DNA from: HK1 sp965202735
GTDB lineage: Bacteria; Pseudomonadota; Gammaproteobacteria; HK1
DNA: 64,000 nucleotides
Assembly: GCA_965202735.1 (NCBI GenBank)
Contig: OZ241844.1
Span: 1,674,001-1,738,000, forward strand
Reading direction: 5' to 3'
Of the stretch, positions 44,473 to 53,421 are shown piece after piece. Position 1 is the stretch's first letter. Each line of letters begins with the position of its first letter. Under the pieces are notes generated by a model, which made no database searches, had not been told where the DNA came from, and worked only from the letters and a program-made list of their open reading frames with translations. Made by a program: the position numbers and the translations under genes.

Positions 44473-45974
44473 GGCCGGAGCCCCAGCGCGCGCCGCGCCG
44501 CCGCGACGTCGCTGAACGGGAGCCTGACGCCGGCGCACTCCTGGGTGGTCTCGTGCCCCTTGCCGGCGACCAGGACCACGTCGCCGGAGCCCGCTCCGGT
44601 CACCGCACCGTGGATCGCCCGGGCGCGGTCCCGCTCGATCCGTACCGCGTCCGGGCGGGCGAATCCCTCCATGATGCCGGCGACGATCGCGTCGCCGTCC
44701 TCGCCGCGGGGGTTGTCGTCGGTGACGACGACCCGGTCGGCGCCCCGCTCGGCCGCCTCCGCCATCTGCGGCCGCTTGCCCCTGTCCCGCTCGCCGCCGC
44801 AGCCGAACACGCACCACAACGTTCCCCTGCACAGCGGCCGGAGCGCGGCCAGCGCGTTGCGCAGCGCGTCCGGGGTGTGGGCGTAGTCGACCACCACGAG
44901 GGGATGCGGGCCGCCGCCCAGCGGCTGCATCCGGCCCGCGATCGGCTCGACGCCACCGAGCCGCCGGAGAACGTCGTCGAGCCGGTGCCCGTGCAGACAC
45001 GCGACCGCGACCGACGCGAGCAGGTTGCAGGCGTTGAAGCGTCCGAGAAGGCCGGTCGCCAGCGTTCCGCTCCCCCAGGGCGATGCGACCCGAAGAGAGA
45101 GCCCCGGACCCTCCTCGAAGACGCGGCCCTCGACGATCGGAGGGGCGGTGCTCGCGGGGGGGCCTTCGGCGAGCGTCAGTCCAACCGTTTCGAGGCCGGC
45201 CGGAATCCCGCCGATCAGCCTGCGCCCGAACCGATCGTCGACGTTGACCACCGCGTGCGCGAGACCCGGCACTTCGAACAGGGACGCCTTGGCGCGTGCG
45301 TAGGCGTCCATGGTCGAGTGATAGTCGAGGTGGTCGCGGCCGAGATTGGTGAACACGGCGGTGTCGACGCGGACCCCCTCGATGCGGCGCTGGTCGAGGG
45401 CATGCGACGAGACCTCCATGGCGACCGTGTCGAAGCCGGTGTCGCGCATCGCCGCGAGCCGGCGATGGATCTCGATCGGACCCGGAGTGGTGAGGGCCAC
45501 GGCCTCGAGCCGTCCCGGGGACCCGGCGCCCAGCGTTCCCAGCACCGCGCACCGCTCGCCGCAGGCGCGGGCCGCGAGATGCGTGACGCTCGTCTTCGCG
45601 TTGGTCCCGGTCACCGCCACGACGGACAGGTCCTGCGACGGGTCCGCGAAGAAGCGGGACGCGGCCTGCCCGAGCGCGCCGGCGATGTCGGCGACGGCGA
45701 CCACCACGGCCCCGGCCTCGACGCGCACCGGCTTCCCTCTCCCCTCGGTGACGACCGCCACGGCGCCGGACGCGATCGCGCAGCCCTCGAACCGGCGCCC
45801 GTCGGCCCGCAGGCCCCGGCGCGCGAAGAACACCGCTCCCGGCCCCACGGCGCGGCTGTCGTCGCATACCGCCGCCACCCTCCGGTCGAGCCCGGCGGGG
45901 AGCGATGCGTATCCCTCCAGGAGCGCGCCCAGGCTCGCACCGCACGATGATGCTTCGCGCGCCGGCACGATCAC
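44469..45974 (-). CDS. murE: UDP-MurNAc-L-Ala-D-Glu--meso-diaminopimelate ligase MurE
   Basis: MurE adds the third residue of the peptide stem. The 501-residue protein carries DNPRGEDGDAIVAGI, the DNPR motif that selects meso-diaminopimelate rather than lysine. Other conserved parts are VAMEVSSHALDQRRI, FTNLGRDHLDYHSTMDAYARAK, VVDYAHTPDALRNAL, VFGCGGERDRGKRPQM and AGKGHETTQ. The ATP loop reads TGTNAKTSVTH instead of the usual GTNGKTT, an Ala for the second Gly. The GTG start at 45974 overlaps the ftsI stop (GTGA). Confidence 0.95.
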   Translation of the reverse strand: MIVPAREASSCGASLGALLEGYASLPAGLDRRVAAVCDDSRAVGPGAVFFARRGLRADGRRFEGCAIASGAVAVVTEGRGKPVRVEAGAVVVAVADIAGALGQAASRFFADPSQDLSVVAVTGTNAKTSVTHLAARACGERCAVLGTLGAGSPGRLEAVALTTPGPIEIHRRLAAMRDTGFDTVAMEVSSHALDQRRIEGVRVDTAVFTNLGRDHLDYHSTMDAYARAKASLFEVPGLAHAVVNVDDRFGRRLIGGIPAGLETVGLTLAEGPPASTAPPIVEGRVFEEGPGLSLRVASPWGSGTLATGLLGRFNACNLLASVAVACLHGHRLDDVLRRLGGVEPIAGRMQPLGGGPHPLVVVDYAHTPDALRNALAALRPLCRGTLWCVFGCGGERDRGKRPQMAEAAERGADRVVVTDDNPRGEDGDAIVAGIMEGFARPDAVRIERDRARAIHGAVTGAGSGDVVLVAGKGHETTQECAGVRLPFSDVAAARRALGLRP

Positions 45975-47722
45975 GGAGCCCTCCGCGCCGCGCGCGCCGG
46001 CCCCGCCGCGGCGACGCTGATCACGGGGCTGCGGATCGTCTCCGGGTCGTCGGGGGCGACGCCGAGAACGCGCAGCGAACCCTCCACGATTTCGGAGAAC
46101 ACCGGGGCCGCGACCGCGCCGCCGTAGTACGCGCCGCCCCCGGGCTCGTCGATGACCACCACCACCGAGAGTCTCGGGGCGCTCATCGGCGCCAGCCCGG
46201 CGAACGTCGAGTGATGGCGATCCTCGCTGTAGCCACCGGCCTCCGACTTCCTGGTGGTGCCCGTCTTTCCGCCGACGCGGTAGCCGGCCACGCGCGCGCG
46301 GCGGCCCGTGCCGCCCGGCTCGACGACCTGCTCCAGCATCTCGAGCATCCGGGCGGCGACGGAGGCGGGCATCGCCCGCGAAGCGCTCCGCGCGCCGCCG
46401 GTCCGGACGAAGCTCACCTCCGGCAGCACGCCGCCGTTGCCGAGCGCGGCGTAGGCGCGGGCGATCTGCAGCGGGGTGGCGGCGAGTCCGTACCCGTACG
46501 ACAGCGTGACGCGGCGCACCTCGCCCCAGTCGATGAAGTCCGACAGCGTGCCCTCCCGCTCCCCGGGAAACCCGCTCCCGGTCGGGCTTCCGAACCCGAC
46601 CCCGTGGAACATCCGCCAGAGATGGGCGGGCCGCATCTCCAGCGCGAGCTTTCCGGCGCCCACGTTGCTCGACTTCTTGATGACCCTGCGCACGTCGATG
46701 ACGCCGTAGTTGCGGATGTCCCGGACCGTGTGCCGGCCGACCTTCAGGGACCCCGGCCGCGTGTCGAGGATCGTGTCCGGACCGGCGATGCCCGCGTGCA
46801 GCGCCGCGGCGACCGTGAACGGCTTGATGGTGGAGCCCGGCTCCAGCAGGTCGGTGACGGCACGGTTGCGGAAGCGCCGGCTCGACCGATCGCCCCGATC
46901 GTTCGGGTTGAACGAAGGCAGGTTGGCGATCGCGAGCACCTCTCCGGTACGCACGTCGAGGACCACGGCGGAGCCGGCGCGGGCGCGGTGGGCCCGCACC
47001 CCCTCTCCCAGCGCCCGCCAGGCCAGCGACTGGATCCGCCGGTCGATGCTGAGGACGATGTCGCGCCCCGGCCGCACGGGCCTGATCCTCTCGAGATTCT
47101 CGACGACCCTTCCGAGCCGGTCCCTGACGACCCGCCGCGCGCCGCTCTCGCCGGACAGGGTGTCCTCGAACGCGAGCTCGAGCCCCTCCTGGCCGGTGTC
47201 GTCGATGCCGGTGAAGCCGAGGACGTGGCTGGCCGCGGCCCCCATCGGGTAGTAGCGGCGGTACTCGGGCTTCAGATGCACCCCCTGCGCTTCCAGAGCG
47301 TCGACGGCCTCGGCCACGGAAGGGTCGACGTGCCGGCGCAGGTAGGCGAACCCGCGCCCACCCCGGTCCCGCATCACCCGCTCGACGGATCCCGGCTCGA
47401 GGGCCAGCGCCGCCTCGACCTCCGGCCACTTCGGGCGCGAGCCCTCGAGCCTCTTCGGATCCACCCACACCGACGCGAGCGGCGTGCTGACCGCAAGCGG
47501 CTCGCCGTTGCGATCGAGGAGCATCCCGCGATGGGCGGGGATCTTCTCGATGCGCAGGTGGCGCGCATCGCCCTGTTCGGTGAGAAACGCCTTGTGGTTG
47601 AGCTGAAGGTCCGAGACGCGCCAGATCAGACCGGCCGCGAGGACAACGACGCACGCCGAGACGATGCGCCGCCGGCGCACGAACCGCCCGGCGACCGCAG
47701 TACCCGGCGATGCGCTGGGCAT
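45971..47722 (-). CDS. ftsI: Septal peptidoglycan transpeptidase FtsI (PBP3)
   Basis: FtsI crosslinks septal peptidoglycan in the periplasm and partners FtsW. The 583-residue class B penicillin-binding protein has a basic tail (RFVRRRR), one membrane segment (IVSACVVVLAAGLIW), the pedestal domain (HRGMLLDRNGEPLAVST) and the transpeptidase domain with SxxK (LLEPGSTIKPF), SxN (IKKSSNVGAGKLAL) and KTG (RVGGKTGTTRKSE). The ATG at 47722 is preferred because GAGGAG lies eight bases before it, spanning the ftsL stop; a GTG at 47731 is also in frame. Confidence 0.97.
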   Translation of the reverse strand: MPSASPGTAVAGRFVRRRRIVSACVVVLAAGLIWRVSDLQLNHKAFLTEQGDARHLRIEKIPAHRGMLLDRNGEPLAVSTPLASVWVDPKRLEGSRPKWPEVEAALALEPGSVERVMRDRGGRGFAYLRRHVDPSVAEAVDALEAQGVHLKPEYRRYYPMGAAASHVLGFTGIDDTGQEGLELAFEDTLSGESGARRVVRDRLGRVVENLERIRPVRPGRDIVLSIDRRIQSLAWRALGEGVRAHRARAGSAVVLDVRTGEVLAIANLPSFNPNDRGDRSSRRFRNRAVTDLLEPGSTIKPFTVAAALHAGIAGPDTILDTRPGSLKVGRHTVRDIRNYGVIDVRRVIKKSSNVGAGKLALEMRPAHLWRMFHGVGFGSPTGSGFPGEREGTLSDFIDWGEVRRVTLSYGYGLAATPLQIARAYAALGNGGVLPEVSFVRTGGARSASRAMPASVAARMLEMLEQVVEPGGTGRRARVAGYRVGGKTGTTRKSEAGGYSEDRHHSTFAGLAPMSAPRLSVVVVIDEPGGGAYYGGAVAAPVFSEIVEGSLRVLGVAPDDPETIRSPVISVAAAGPARAARRAP

Positions 47723-47734
47723 CAATCGCACTCC

Positions 47735-48004
47735 TCACTCGGTGGCGACGAGCACCGTCGCGCCGGCGCGGGACGAGTGCAGGTTCAGCTTTCGCGCGGC
47801 GATCCTCTCGATCCGATCGCTCGCGGCCCAGGTGCTCTGCTCGATCTGAAGCCGGCCCCACTCGACCTGGAGCCGGTCGCGCCGGGCGTCGGCCTCGTCG
47901 AGCATGACGAACAGGCTGCGGCGCACGTGATGCGTCCGCACGACCTCCACCGCGCTCGCGACCACCGCGGCCAGGAGGACCGAGACGACGATCACGGACC
48001 GCAT
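47735..48004 (-). CDS. ftsL: Cell division protein FtsL
   Basis: FtsL is a small bitopic protein of the FtsQLB complex that activates FtsWI. The 89-residue protein has an N-terminal membrane segment (SVIVVSVLLAAVVASAV) and a periplasmic coiled coil (VMLDEADARRDRLQVEWGRLQ) followed by DRIERIAARKLNLHS, the conserved end. Identity rests on size, topology and position between rsmH and ftsI. The start lies 13 bases inside rsmH. Confidence 0.9.
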   Translation of the reverse strand: MRSVIVVSVLLAAVVASAVEVVRTHHVRRSLFVMLDEADARRDRLQVEWGRLQIEQSTWAASDRIERIAARKLNLHSSRAGATVLVATE

Positions 48005-48981
48005 CGCCGGCTCCGTTCGGCCACCCGCAGCACCGCGCTGCGAGCCCGCGGATTCGCCGCGACCTCGTCCGCGCACGGACGGCGGGCACGCATGATCGGA
48101 GCCATGACGCCGGCGGGACGCGAGGCGCGGGCGACCGGCAGGCGGCGCGGAAGAGCGGCGGCCGCGTCGTCCCCCCGCATGAACCGCTTGACGATGCGGT
48201 CCTCCACGGAGTGGAAGCTGAGCACGACGAGCCGCCCACCCGGGGCGAGCACCTCCGGCGCCGCCGCGAGCCCTCGTTCGAGCTCGCCCAGCTCGTCGTT
48301 GACGTGCATCCGGATGGCCTGGAAGCTGCGGGTCGCGGGATGCGCGCGGGTGCGCGCCCCGCCCCTCCGCACGGCGCCCGCGACGATGGCCGCGAGGCGC
48401 CCGGTCGTCGCGACCGGATCGCCCCGGGTGCGCTCGGCCACCACCGCGCGGGCGATGCGCCGCGCCGCGCGTTCTTCACCGAGGTCGCGCAGCACCCGCT
48501 CGATCTCCCGCTCGGGCGCGCGCGCGAGCCACTCGGCCGCGGACACGCCGGCGCCCGGGTCCATCCGCATGTCCAGCGGACCGTCGCTCAGGAAGCTGAA
48601 TCCGCGCTCCGGCTGGCCGAGCTGGGGGGAGGAGACCCCCAGGTCCATGAGCACCGCGTCGACACGCCCGGCGATGCCGGCGGCGCTCACGACCTCTCGA
48701 ATCGCGCCGAAGCGGGCGTGGACGACGCAGAGCCGCGGGTCGGAGCGGGCGAGACTCCGGGCGGCCGCGACCGCCTGCGGGTCCCGGTCCATCGCCAGCA
48801 CCCGGCCCTCGGACCCGATGCGGTCGAGCACCGCCCCGGTGTGCCCGCCACGCCCGAAGGTGCAGTCGACGTAGCGCCCGCCCGGACGCGGCGCGATGGC
48901 CTCGACAACCTCGTCGAGCATGACCGGAACATGCGGGGCCACGGGGCTCGATGAGCGGGATGCCTCCGGCGGCCGGCTCAC
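47992..48981 (-). CDS. rsmH: 16S rRNA (cytosine-1402-N4)-methyltransferase RsmH
   Basis: RsmH (MraW) methylates C1402 of 16S rRNA. The protein has 329 residues from a GTG at 48981. Conserved motifs are VAPHVPVMLDEVVEAI, VDCTFGRGGHTGAVL (SAM binding), VLMDLGVSSPQLGQPERGFSF, RMDPGAGVSAAEWLA, TRSFQAIRMHVNDELGELE and LVVLSFHSVEDRIVKRFM. The GTG start overlaps the mraZ stop (GTGA). The first 20 residues (SRPPEASRSSSP) are poorly conserved, so a slightly later start is possible. Confidence 0.96.
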   Translation of the reverse strand: MSRPPEASRSSSPVAPHVPVMLDEVVEAIAPRPGGRYVDCTFGRGGHTGAVLDRIGSEGRVLAMDRDPQAVAAARSLARSDPRLCVVHARFGAIREVVSAAGIAGRVDAVLMDLGVSSPQLGQPERGFSFLSDGPLDMRMDPGAGVSAAEWLARAPEREIERVLRDLGEERAARRIARAVVAERTRGDPVATTGRLAAIVAGAVRRGGARTRAHPATRSFQAIRMHVNDELGELERGLAAAPEVLAPGGRLVVLSFHSVEDRIVKRFMRGDDAAAALPRRLPVARASRPAGVMAPIMRARRPCADEVAANPRARSAVLRVAERSRRCGP

Positions 48982-49466
48982 GAGACCGCGGCCGGTCCGG
49001 TCCGGCTCCTCAGCGCCTCGCGAATCCGGTCCTTGTTCCGGGTGAAGGCGTCGGCGCTGCGTTCGCTCCACGTGGACTCGTCCCACAGCTCGAACTTCTC
49101 GGTCTGGCCGACCATTCGCACCTGCTTGTCGAGGCCGGCATGCTGGCGCAGCGGCGGGGGGATCAGCAGCCGGCCATGCGAGTCGATCTCGCAGTCGGTG
49201 GCGTTGCCGATGACGAGCCTGCACACCCACTCCGCCTTCGCCCTGGCCTCGTCGTCGACCTCCGGCTTCAGGTCCGGGTGGCTGCGCAGCCTCTCCTCGA
49301 TCCGCTGCCATTGCGGGAGGGGGTACACCATCAGGCAGTCCTCGTACTCGCCCGTGGTGATCACCATCTTCAGGCCGGACTCCGCCATGAGGGAGTCGCG
49401 GTACTTCTTCGGCACCGCAATCCTGCCCTTGGGGTCCATGGTCAGTGGGTGGTTGCCGCGAAACAC
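48978..49466 (-). CDS. mraZ: Transcriptional regulator MraZ
   Basis: MraZ is the DNA-binding regulator and first gene of the dcw operon, with two AbrB-like DxxxR domains. The 162-residue product shows the first repeat as MDPKGRIAVPKKYRD and the second as CEIDSHGRLLIPPPLRQHAG. The GTG at 49466 gives FRGNHPLTMDPKGR, aligning with the E. coli N-terminus (MFRGATLVNLDSKGR); a TTG seven codons upstream is less likely. The C-terminal tail is longer than usual. Confidence 0.93.
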   Translation of the reverse strand: MFRGNHPLTMDPKGRIAVPKKYRDSLMAESGLKMVITTGEYEDCLMVYPLPQWQRIEERLRSHPDLKPEVDDEARAKAEWVCRLVIGNATDCEIDSHGRLLIPPPLRQHAGLDKQVRMVGQTEKFELWDESTWSERSADAFTRNKDRIREALRSRTGPAAVS

Positions 49467-49832
49467 CGGAGCCTTGACCGACGACAATTACACTTGGGTC
49501 CACCCTAGCCCATTTCCATTCCGTATTTCAACCAGAAATAGATGCTTGAACCCACCCTGACTGCTTGTTCCTGGAGGAGGAATCTACGGCGATTTGTATG
49601 TAATTCCCTGAAAATTGAAGATATGTTTAGTTACTTTCAAAATTCTGATTTTTGATGCGTGCCGGGCCCTTCCGGACTCACGCCGCGGCGGAGCTGCGCC
49701 CACCGAACAGCGACTCCCCGACGCCGTGCCGGTGGCCGTGAACCGATGGCGGGCGGAGGCCGGCGGCGGGGCTCGTGCGACCGGAGAGGGACCCCGGAGA
49801 GGCGGGCGGCTCGGAGGAGGGGAAGGGGAAGC
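49467..49832. other. AT-rich intergenic region between mraZ and rnpB
   Basis: These 366 bp contain the dcw promoter region. The segment at about 49575-49660 is strikingly AT-rich for this genome (for example TTTTGAAAGTAACTAAACAT on the minus strand) and probably holds promoter or UP-element sequence for the dcw cluster. The remainder next to rnpB is GC-rich with no visible gene. Confidence 0.5.
49498..49512 (-). promoter_or_regulatory. Candidate MraZ operator boxes upstream of mraZ
   Basis: On the minus strand TGGGC (49508-49512) and TGGAC (49498-49502) are spaced 10 bp apart. MraZ in E. coli binds direct TGGGN repeats with 5-bp spacers before its own gene, so this matches the known pattern, though a third box is not clear. 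A TTGAAA -35-like hexamer lies upstream with a weak TAGGGT -10 overlapping the boxes. Confidence 0.5.
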
Positions 49833-50221
49833 GGGAGCCGACCTGTAAGCCGGGTTCTGTCGAGGGCAGCCATTCATCTGCGACGTGCGTCGCCGCACGC
49901 CTGTAGCGACCTACCCGGGAGCGGCGCGGGCCACGCCTCGCCGCCGGTCGGCGGCGCACTCCCCTATTTGGTCTTGCTCCGGGTGGGGTTTGCCCTGCCA
50001 CCGATGTTGCCACCGGCGCGGTGCGCTCTTACCGCACCTTTTCACCCTTGCCTCGCGCCCTTGCGGACGGTCTCCGCGCCAACGCGCGGATACGGGGCGG
50101 TATGTTTTCTGTGGCACTTTCCGTGGGCTCGCGCCCCCCAGGCGTTACCTGGCACCCTGCCCTCTGGAGCCCGGACTTTCCTCCGCCCCTCGTCGGAGCG
50201 GCGGCTGCCCGGTCGACTCCC
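49833..50221 (-). ncRNA. rnpB: RNase P RNA (M1, bacterial class A)
   Basis: This is the catalytic RNA that matures tRNA 5' ends. On the minus strand the ends pair as helix P1 (GGGAGTCGACC with GGTCGGCTCCC). The universally conserved parts are present in order: GAGGAAAGTCCGGGCTCC (50166-50183), ACAGAAA, AAGGGTGAAAAGGTGCGGTA with AGAGCGCACC, GGTGGCAGGGCAAACCCC, AATAGGGG and ACAGAACCCGGCTTA (49846-49860). The length of about 389 nt is normal for type A. The position between rsmI and mraZ is the usual gammaproteobacterial one. The exact ends are inferred from P1 pairing. Confidence 0.96.
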
Positions 50222-50230
50222 GCCGGGCAC

Positions 50231-50258
50231 AGTGTGACACGTGAGCGCCGTGTTTCAA
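50231..50258 (-). promoter_or_regulatory. Candidate rnpB promoter
   Basis: On the minus strand TTGAAA (50253-50258, 5 of 6 matches) is followed after 16 bp by CACACT (50231-50236, 3 of 6 matches). This places transcription start close to the inferred RNA 5' end at 50221. Confidence 0.45.
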
Positions 50259-50314
50259 GCTGCTGCAGCTCGGTGAGCCCGCGGTGAGAGCGGGCGTGAC
50301 CCCGGCCGGACCGG

Positions 50315-51178
50315 TCACTCGCGGGTCCGGGCCGGCGCGAGCGCCAGGGCGCGGCGGTACAGCACGTTTCGCGACCGCCCGGTCAACCGCGCCGCCGCCG
50401 CCGCCGTCTGCCGCACCGGGATCCCTTCGGCGAGCATGGCCCGGAGGATCGGGTCCGTCGCGTCTTCGCAGGATGTCCCGGCGACACGCCCGCGCACGAC
50501 GATCACGATCTCCCCCCGGGCCGGGATGTCGCCGGAGCGGGCCCGGTCCAGCAGCTCGTCGAGACGGCCCGTCGAGACGGACTCGAACCGCTTGGTGAGC
50601 TCGCGGGCGACCGCGGCCTCTCGATCGTTCCCGAACACCGCGCGGAAATCGGCCAGAACCGCCACGAACCGGTGCGGCGCCTCGTAGAACACCATCGTCC
50701 TCGCCTCGCCCGACAGCGTGTCGAGCACGCGCAGCCGCCGCGAACGGCGGGCCGGCAGGAATCCCTCGAAGGTGAACCGGTCGGTGGGAAGCCCCGACAC
50801 GCTGAGCGCCGCGGTGACTGCGCTCGGCCCCGGAACACTGTGCACCGGAACGCCGTGCAGGCGCGCCTCGCGTACCAGCACGAATCCCGGGTCGCTCACG
50901 AGCGGCGTTCCGGCGTCGCAGACGAGGGCCAGGCGCTCCCCCTCCAGCAACCGGGCGAGGACCCGCGGCGTCTCCTCCCGTTCGTTGTGCTCGTGAAAGG
51001 CTCGGGTCGGGGTCGCGATGGCGTAGCGATCGAACACCTTCCTCGCCCGCCGGGTATCCTCCGCGAGCACCCCGTCCACCTCGCGGAGCACCGTGCAGGC
51101 GCGCGCCGACAGATCGTCGAGGTTTCCGATCGGGGTCGCCACTACGTACAGTACGCCGTGCGTCCCGCGCGCCGCCAC
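50315..51178 (-). CDS. rsmI: 16S rRNA (cytidine-1402-2'-O)-methyltransferase RsmI
   Basis: RsmI 2'-O-methylates C1402 of 16S rRNA, the same nucleotide modified by RsmH nearby. The 287-residue protein from the GTG at 51178 matches the family length. A strong GGAGG lies eight bases before that GTG. Motifs are LYVVATPIGNLDDLSARA, VLAEDTRRARKVFDRY, HEHNEREETPRVL, LVCDAGTPLVSDPGFVLV and FEGFLPARRSRRL, then FYEAPHRFVAVL. It is divergent from lpoA, the typical arrangement. Confidence 0.95.
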   Translation of the reverse strand: MAARGTHGVLYVVATPIGNLDDLSARACTVLREVDGVLAEDTRRARKVFDRYAIATPTRAFHEHNEREETPRVLARLLEGERLALVCDAGTPLVSDPGFVLVREARLHGVPVHSVPGPSAVTAALSVSGLPTDRFTFEGFLPARRSRRLRVLDTLSGEARTMVFYEAPHRFVAVLADFRAVFGNDREAAVARELTKRFESVSTGRLDELLDRARSGDIPARGEIVIVVRGRVAGTSCEDATDPILRAMLAEGIPVRQTAAAAARLTGRSRNVLYRRALALAPARTRE

Positions 51179-51501
51179 GTCGGGAGCCTCCGCCACGAGC
51201 CCGGCCGGAGTGTAGCGCAGCCGGCCGGAACGACGGTCCGGCGCCGCGCCCGGCGGTGGAGCCGCGCGACGGGCGGCGGGCCGCAAGCTGCGGGCCGCAA
51301 GCTGGCTCCGTCGGGGCAATTGGTTCAGAATCTCCGCCGGGTCGAGTCTCCGGTGCCGTGCGAAGCACCGGCGCCCCGGGAGGTGCCTGCGGAGCGGCCC
51401 GTCACCGACCCGGACCGGTGCGAAGCGTTCGCCGATACCCGGATGCGGGCACGGTCGTCACGATGTCGCGAAAAGCGGCCACACGCGAGCCGAGCCGTTC
51501 G
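51179..51501. other. Divergent rsmI/lpoA intergenic region
   Basis: These 323 bp contain a perfect 14-bp tandem duplication GCGGGCCGCAAGCT (51276-51289 and 51290-51303) and a 7-bp hairpin CCGGTGC/GCACCGG (51350-51371). No gene or clear promoter is seen. An ATG at 51463 is in frame with lpoA and would add 13 residues. Confidence 0.4.
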
Positions 51502-53421
51502 ATGAAGGCTGTCCTTCTCGTCACCCTGTCCGTCTGCGTGCTCGCGGCGTGCGAGGCTCCGCAGGTGCGCGAGACGGACCAGGCCGTGACGGAGGCCAAG
51601 GCGCTCGGGCTCGCCGCGGAGGGCCGCCGCCGGGAAGCCGCTCTCGAGTACGTGGCGCTGTCGCGCAACGCCGGCGGGGCGGTCGCCCAGGACCTGATGC
51701 TCAAGGCCGTCGCGCTCCTTGTGGAGACCGGGGACGCGGACGCCGCGTCCGAGCTGCTGGACGAGCTCTCCGTACAGACGCTCGCCGGCGATCTGGCGCC
51801 GCGGCACAGCCTGCTGGCGGCGGACCTGGCGCTGCGGCGGCGGGAGCCGGACCGGGCCATCGAGCTGCTGTCGGATCTCCCGGCCGAACGTCTCGGTCCG
51901 CAATCCGCCGCGAAGCTCCACCTGCTCCTGGCGCGCGCCTACGAGGATACCGGGCGCTTCATGGACGTGGCGCACGCACGCGTCGCGCTCGACGCCGCAC
52001 TCTCCGACGACACCAGGCGGGCCACGAACCACAGCGCCCTGTGGGATGCGCTGGTCCGGACGGACCGCGGCCAGCGGGAACGGGCACTGGCTCGCGCGAC
52101 CGGCACGCTGGCCGGCTGGCTTCGACTCGCGGAGGCTGTCGACGAACATCGGTCCGCTCCCGCCGCGCTCCGGCGCGCGCTGTCGCGGTGGCAGGCTGAA
52201 TTTCCCGACCATCCGGCAAACGCCGAGATCGTGGCCGCGATGCTCGGAGCGGTCCGCGCCACGGTCCGCCGGCCGACGCGGATTGCGCTGCTGCTGCCCT
52301 TTCACGGGGACTTCGCCGACGCGGCCGAAGCGGCCCGGGATGGCTTCCTGGCCGCCTGGTATGCGGACGCGGCCAACGTGCGGCGGCCGGCCGTCACGGT
52401 CCACGACACGTCGTTCGAAGCGATCGAAGTCGTCTACGCCCGCGCGGTCGAAGCGGGCGCGGACTTCGTCGTGGGTCCGCTTCAGCGCGGGCCGGTCACG
52501 TCGCTGGCGTGCGGTGACACGCCCCTCGTCACCACCCTGGCATTGAACGAGATCGACGATGCCGCCGGCTCCGGAGAGGAGCGGGAGGATCGCTGCGGAC
52601 AGGGTCGGGTCGTGCCGGAGCTCTACCACTTCACGCTCCTGCCCGATGCGGAAGCCCGCCAGGTCGCCGAACGGGCGTGGCTCGACGGATACTCGAAGGC
52701 GATCGCGTTCAACCGTGAGGGGCCATGGGGAGCGCGGGTCTACCGCGCCTTCGCCGACGAGTGGGAACGGCTTGGCGGAGTCGTGCTCGATGGTCGCGAG
52801 CTGACCCGCGAGGCGACCGCCACCGGCGCGCTGGCCGCGGGGACGCTCGGTGTCCTCGACAGCCGCGAGCGCGCTCGCGATCTGGGACGCATCATCGGAC
52901 GCAGGGTGGAGTTCGAGCCGCGCCGCCGCCAGGACATCGACGTCGTGTTCCTGGCCGCGTTCCCCGCCGACGCCCGGCAGCTCATGCCCCAGCTTGCGTT
53001 CCACCACGGCGCGGACCTGCCGGTCCATGCCACGTCGCATGTGTGGACCGGTGTGCCCGACCCCGCCAACGACCGCGATCTGGACGGAGTGGTGTTCGGC
53101 GACATGCCCTGGCTGGCCGCGCCGACCGGAATGGACCGTCGCCTGCGGGAACGGGTCGACACCGTGCTCGGGGGACGCGACACGGCCCTGCTGCGGCTGT
53201 ACGCCTTCGGCGCCGACGCATACCGGCTCGCGATCGGGCTGCGGCGCCTCGCCGGCGAGCGGCGAGCGAGTCTCGACGGACACACCGGACGGCTGGCCCT
53301 GGCCGACGACCACCGGATCTCGCGCCGGCTCACGTGGGCGCGGTTCGTCGACGGGGTCCCCGAGCCCTGGCACCCGGAAGGCGCGGGCATTGAACCATCG
53401 AAGCCGTCGCCGGCCCGGTAG
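51502..53421 (+). CDS. lpoA: Penicillin-binding protein activator LpoA
   Basis: LpoA is an outer-membrane lipoprotein that reaches through the periplasm to activate PBP1A. The 639-residue product has a lipoprotein signal ending in the lipobox LAAC (Cys17). An N-terminal helical TPR-like domain covers about residues 20-250. A C-terminal substrate-binding-protein-like domain begins with TRIALLLPFHGDFADAAEAARDGFLAAWY, then ADFVVGPLQRGPVTSLA, and contains DIDVVFLAAFPADARQLMPQLAFH. Size and domain order match LpoA of gammaproteobacteria. The start at 51502 gives a compact signal; the upstream ATG at 51463 is possible. Confidence 0.9.
   Translation: MKAVLLVTLSVCVLAACEAPQVRETDQAVTEAKALGLAAEGRRREAALEYVALSRNAGGAVAQDLMLKAVALLVETGDADAASELLDELSVQTLAGDLAPRHSLLAADLALRRREPDRAIELLSDLPAERLGPQSAAKLHLLLARAYEDTGRFMDVAHARVALDAALSDDTRRATNHSALWDALVRTDRGQRERALARATGTLAGWLRLAEAVDEHRSAPAALRRALSRWQAEFPDHPANAEIVAAMLGAVRATVRRPTRIALLLPFHGDFADAAEAARDGFLAAWYADAANVRRPAVTVHDTSFEAIEVVYARAVEAGADFVVGPLQRGPVTSLACGDTPLVTTLALNEIDDAAGSGEEREDRCGQGRVVPELYHFTLLPDAEARQVAERAWLDGYSKAIAFNREGPWGARVYRAFADEWERLGGVVLDGRELTREATATGALAAGTLGVLDSRERARDLGRIIGRRVEFEPRRRQDIDVVFLAAFPADARQLMPQLAFHHGADLPVHATSHVWTGVPDPANDRDLDGVVFGDMPWLAAPTGMDRRLRERVDTVLGGRDTALLRLYAFGADAYRLAIGLRRLAGERRASLDGHTGRLALADDHRISRRLTWARFVDGVPEPWHPEGAGIEPSKPSPAR

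Noticed and set aside
44469..48479. A minus-strand open frame of more than 1300 codons covering murE and ftsI
   Set aside because: Only its last 501 codons are murE; the upstream part is an out-of-frame reading of ftsI, ftsL and rsmH.
49559..49660. A small RNA or leader peptide in the AT-rich part upstream of mraZ
   Set aside because: AT-richness is better explained by promoter sequence; no conserved RNA structure or start/stop pair with a ribosome binding site is evident.
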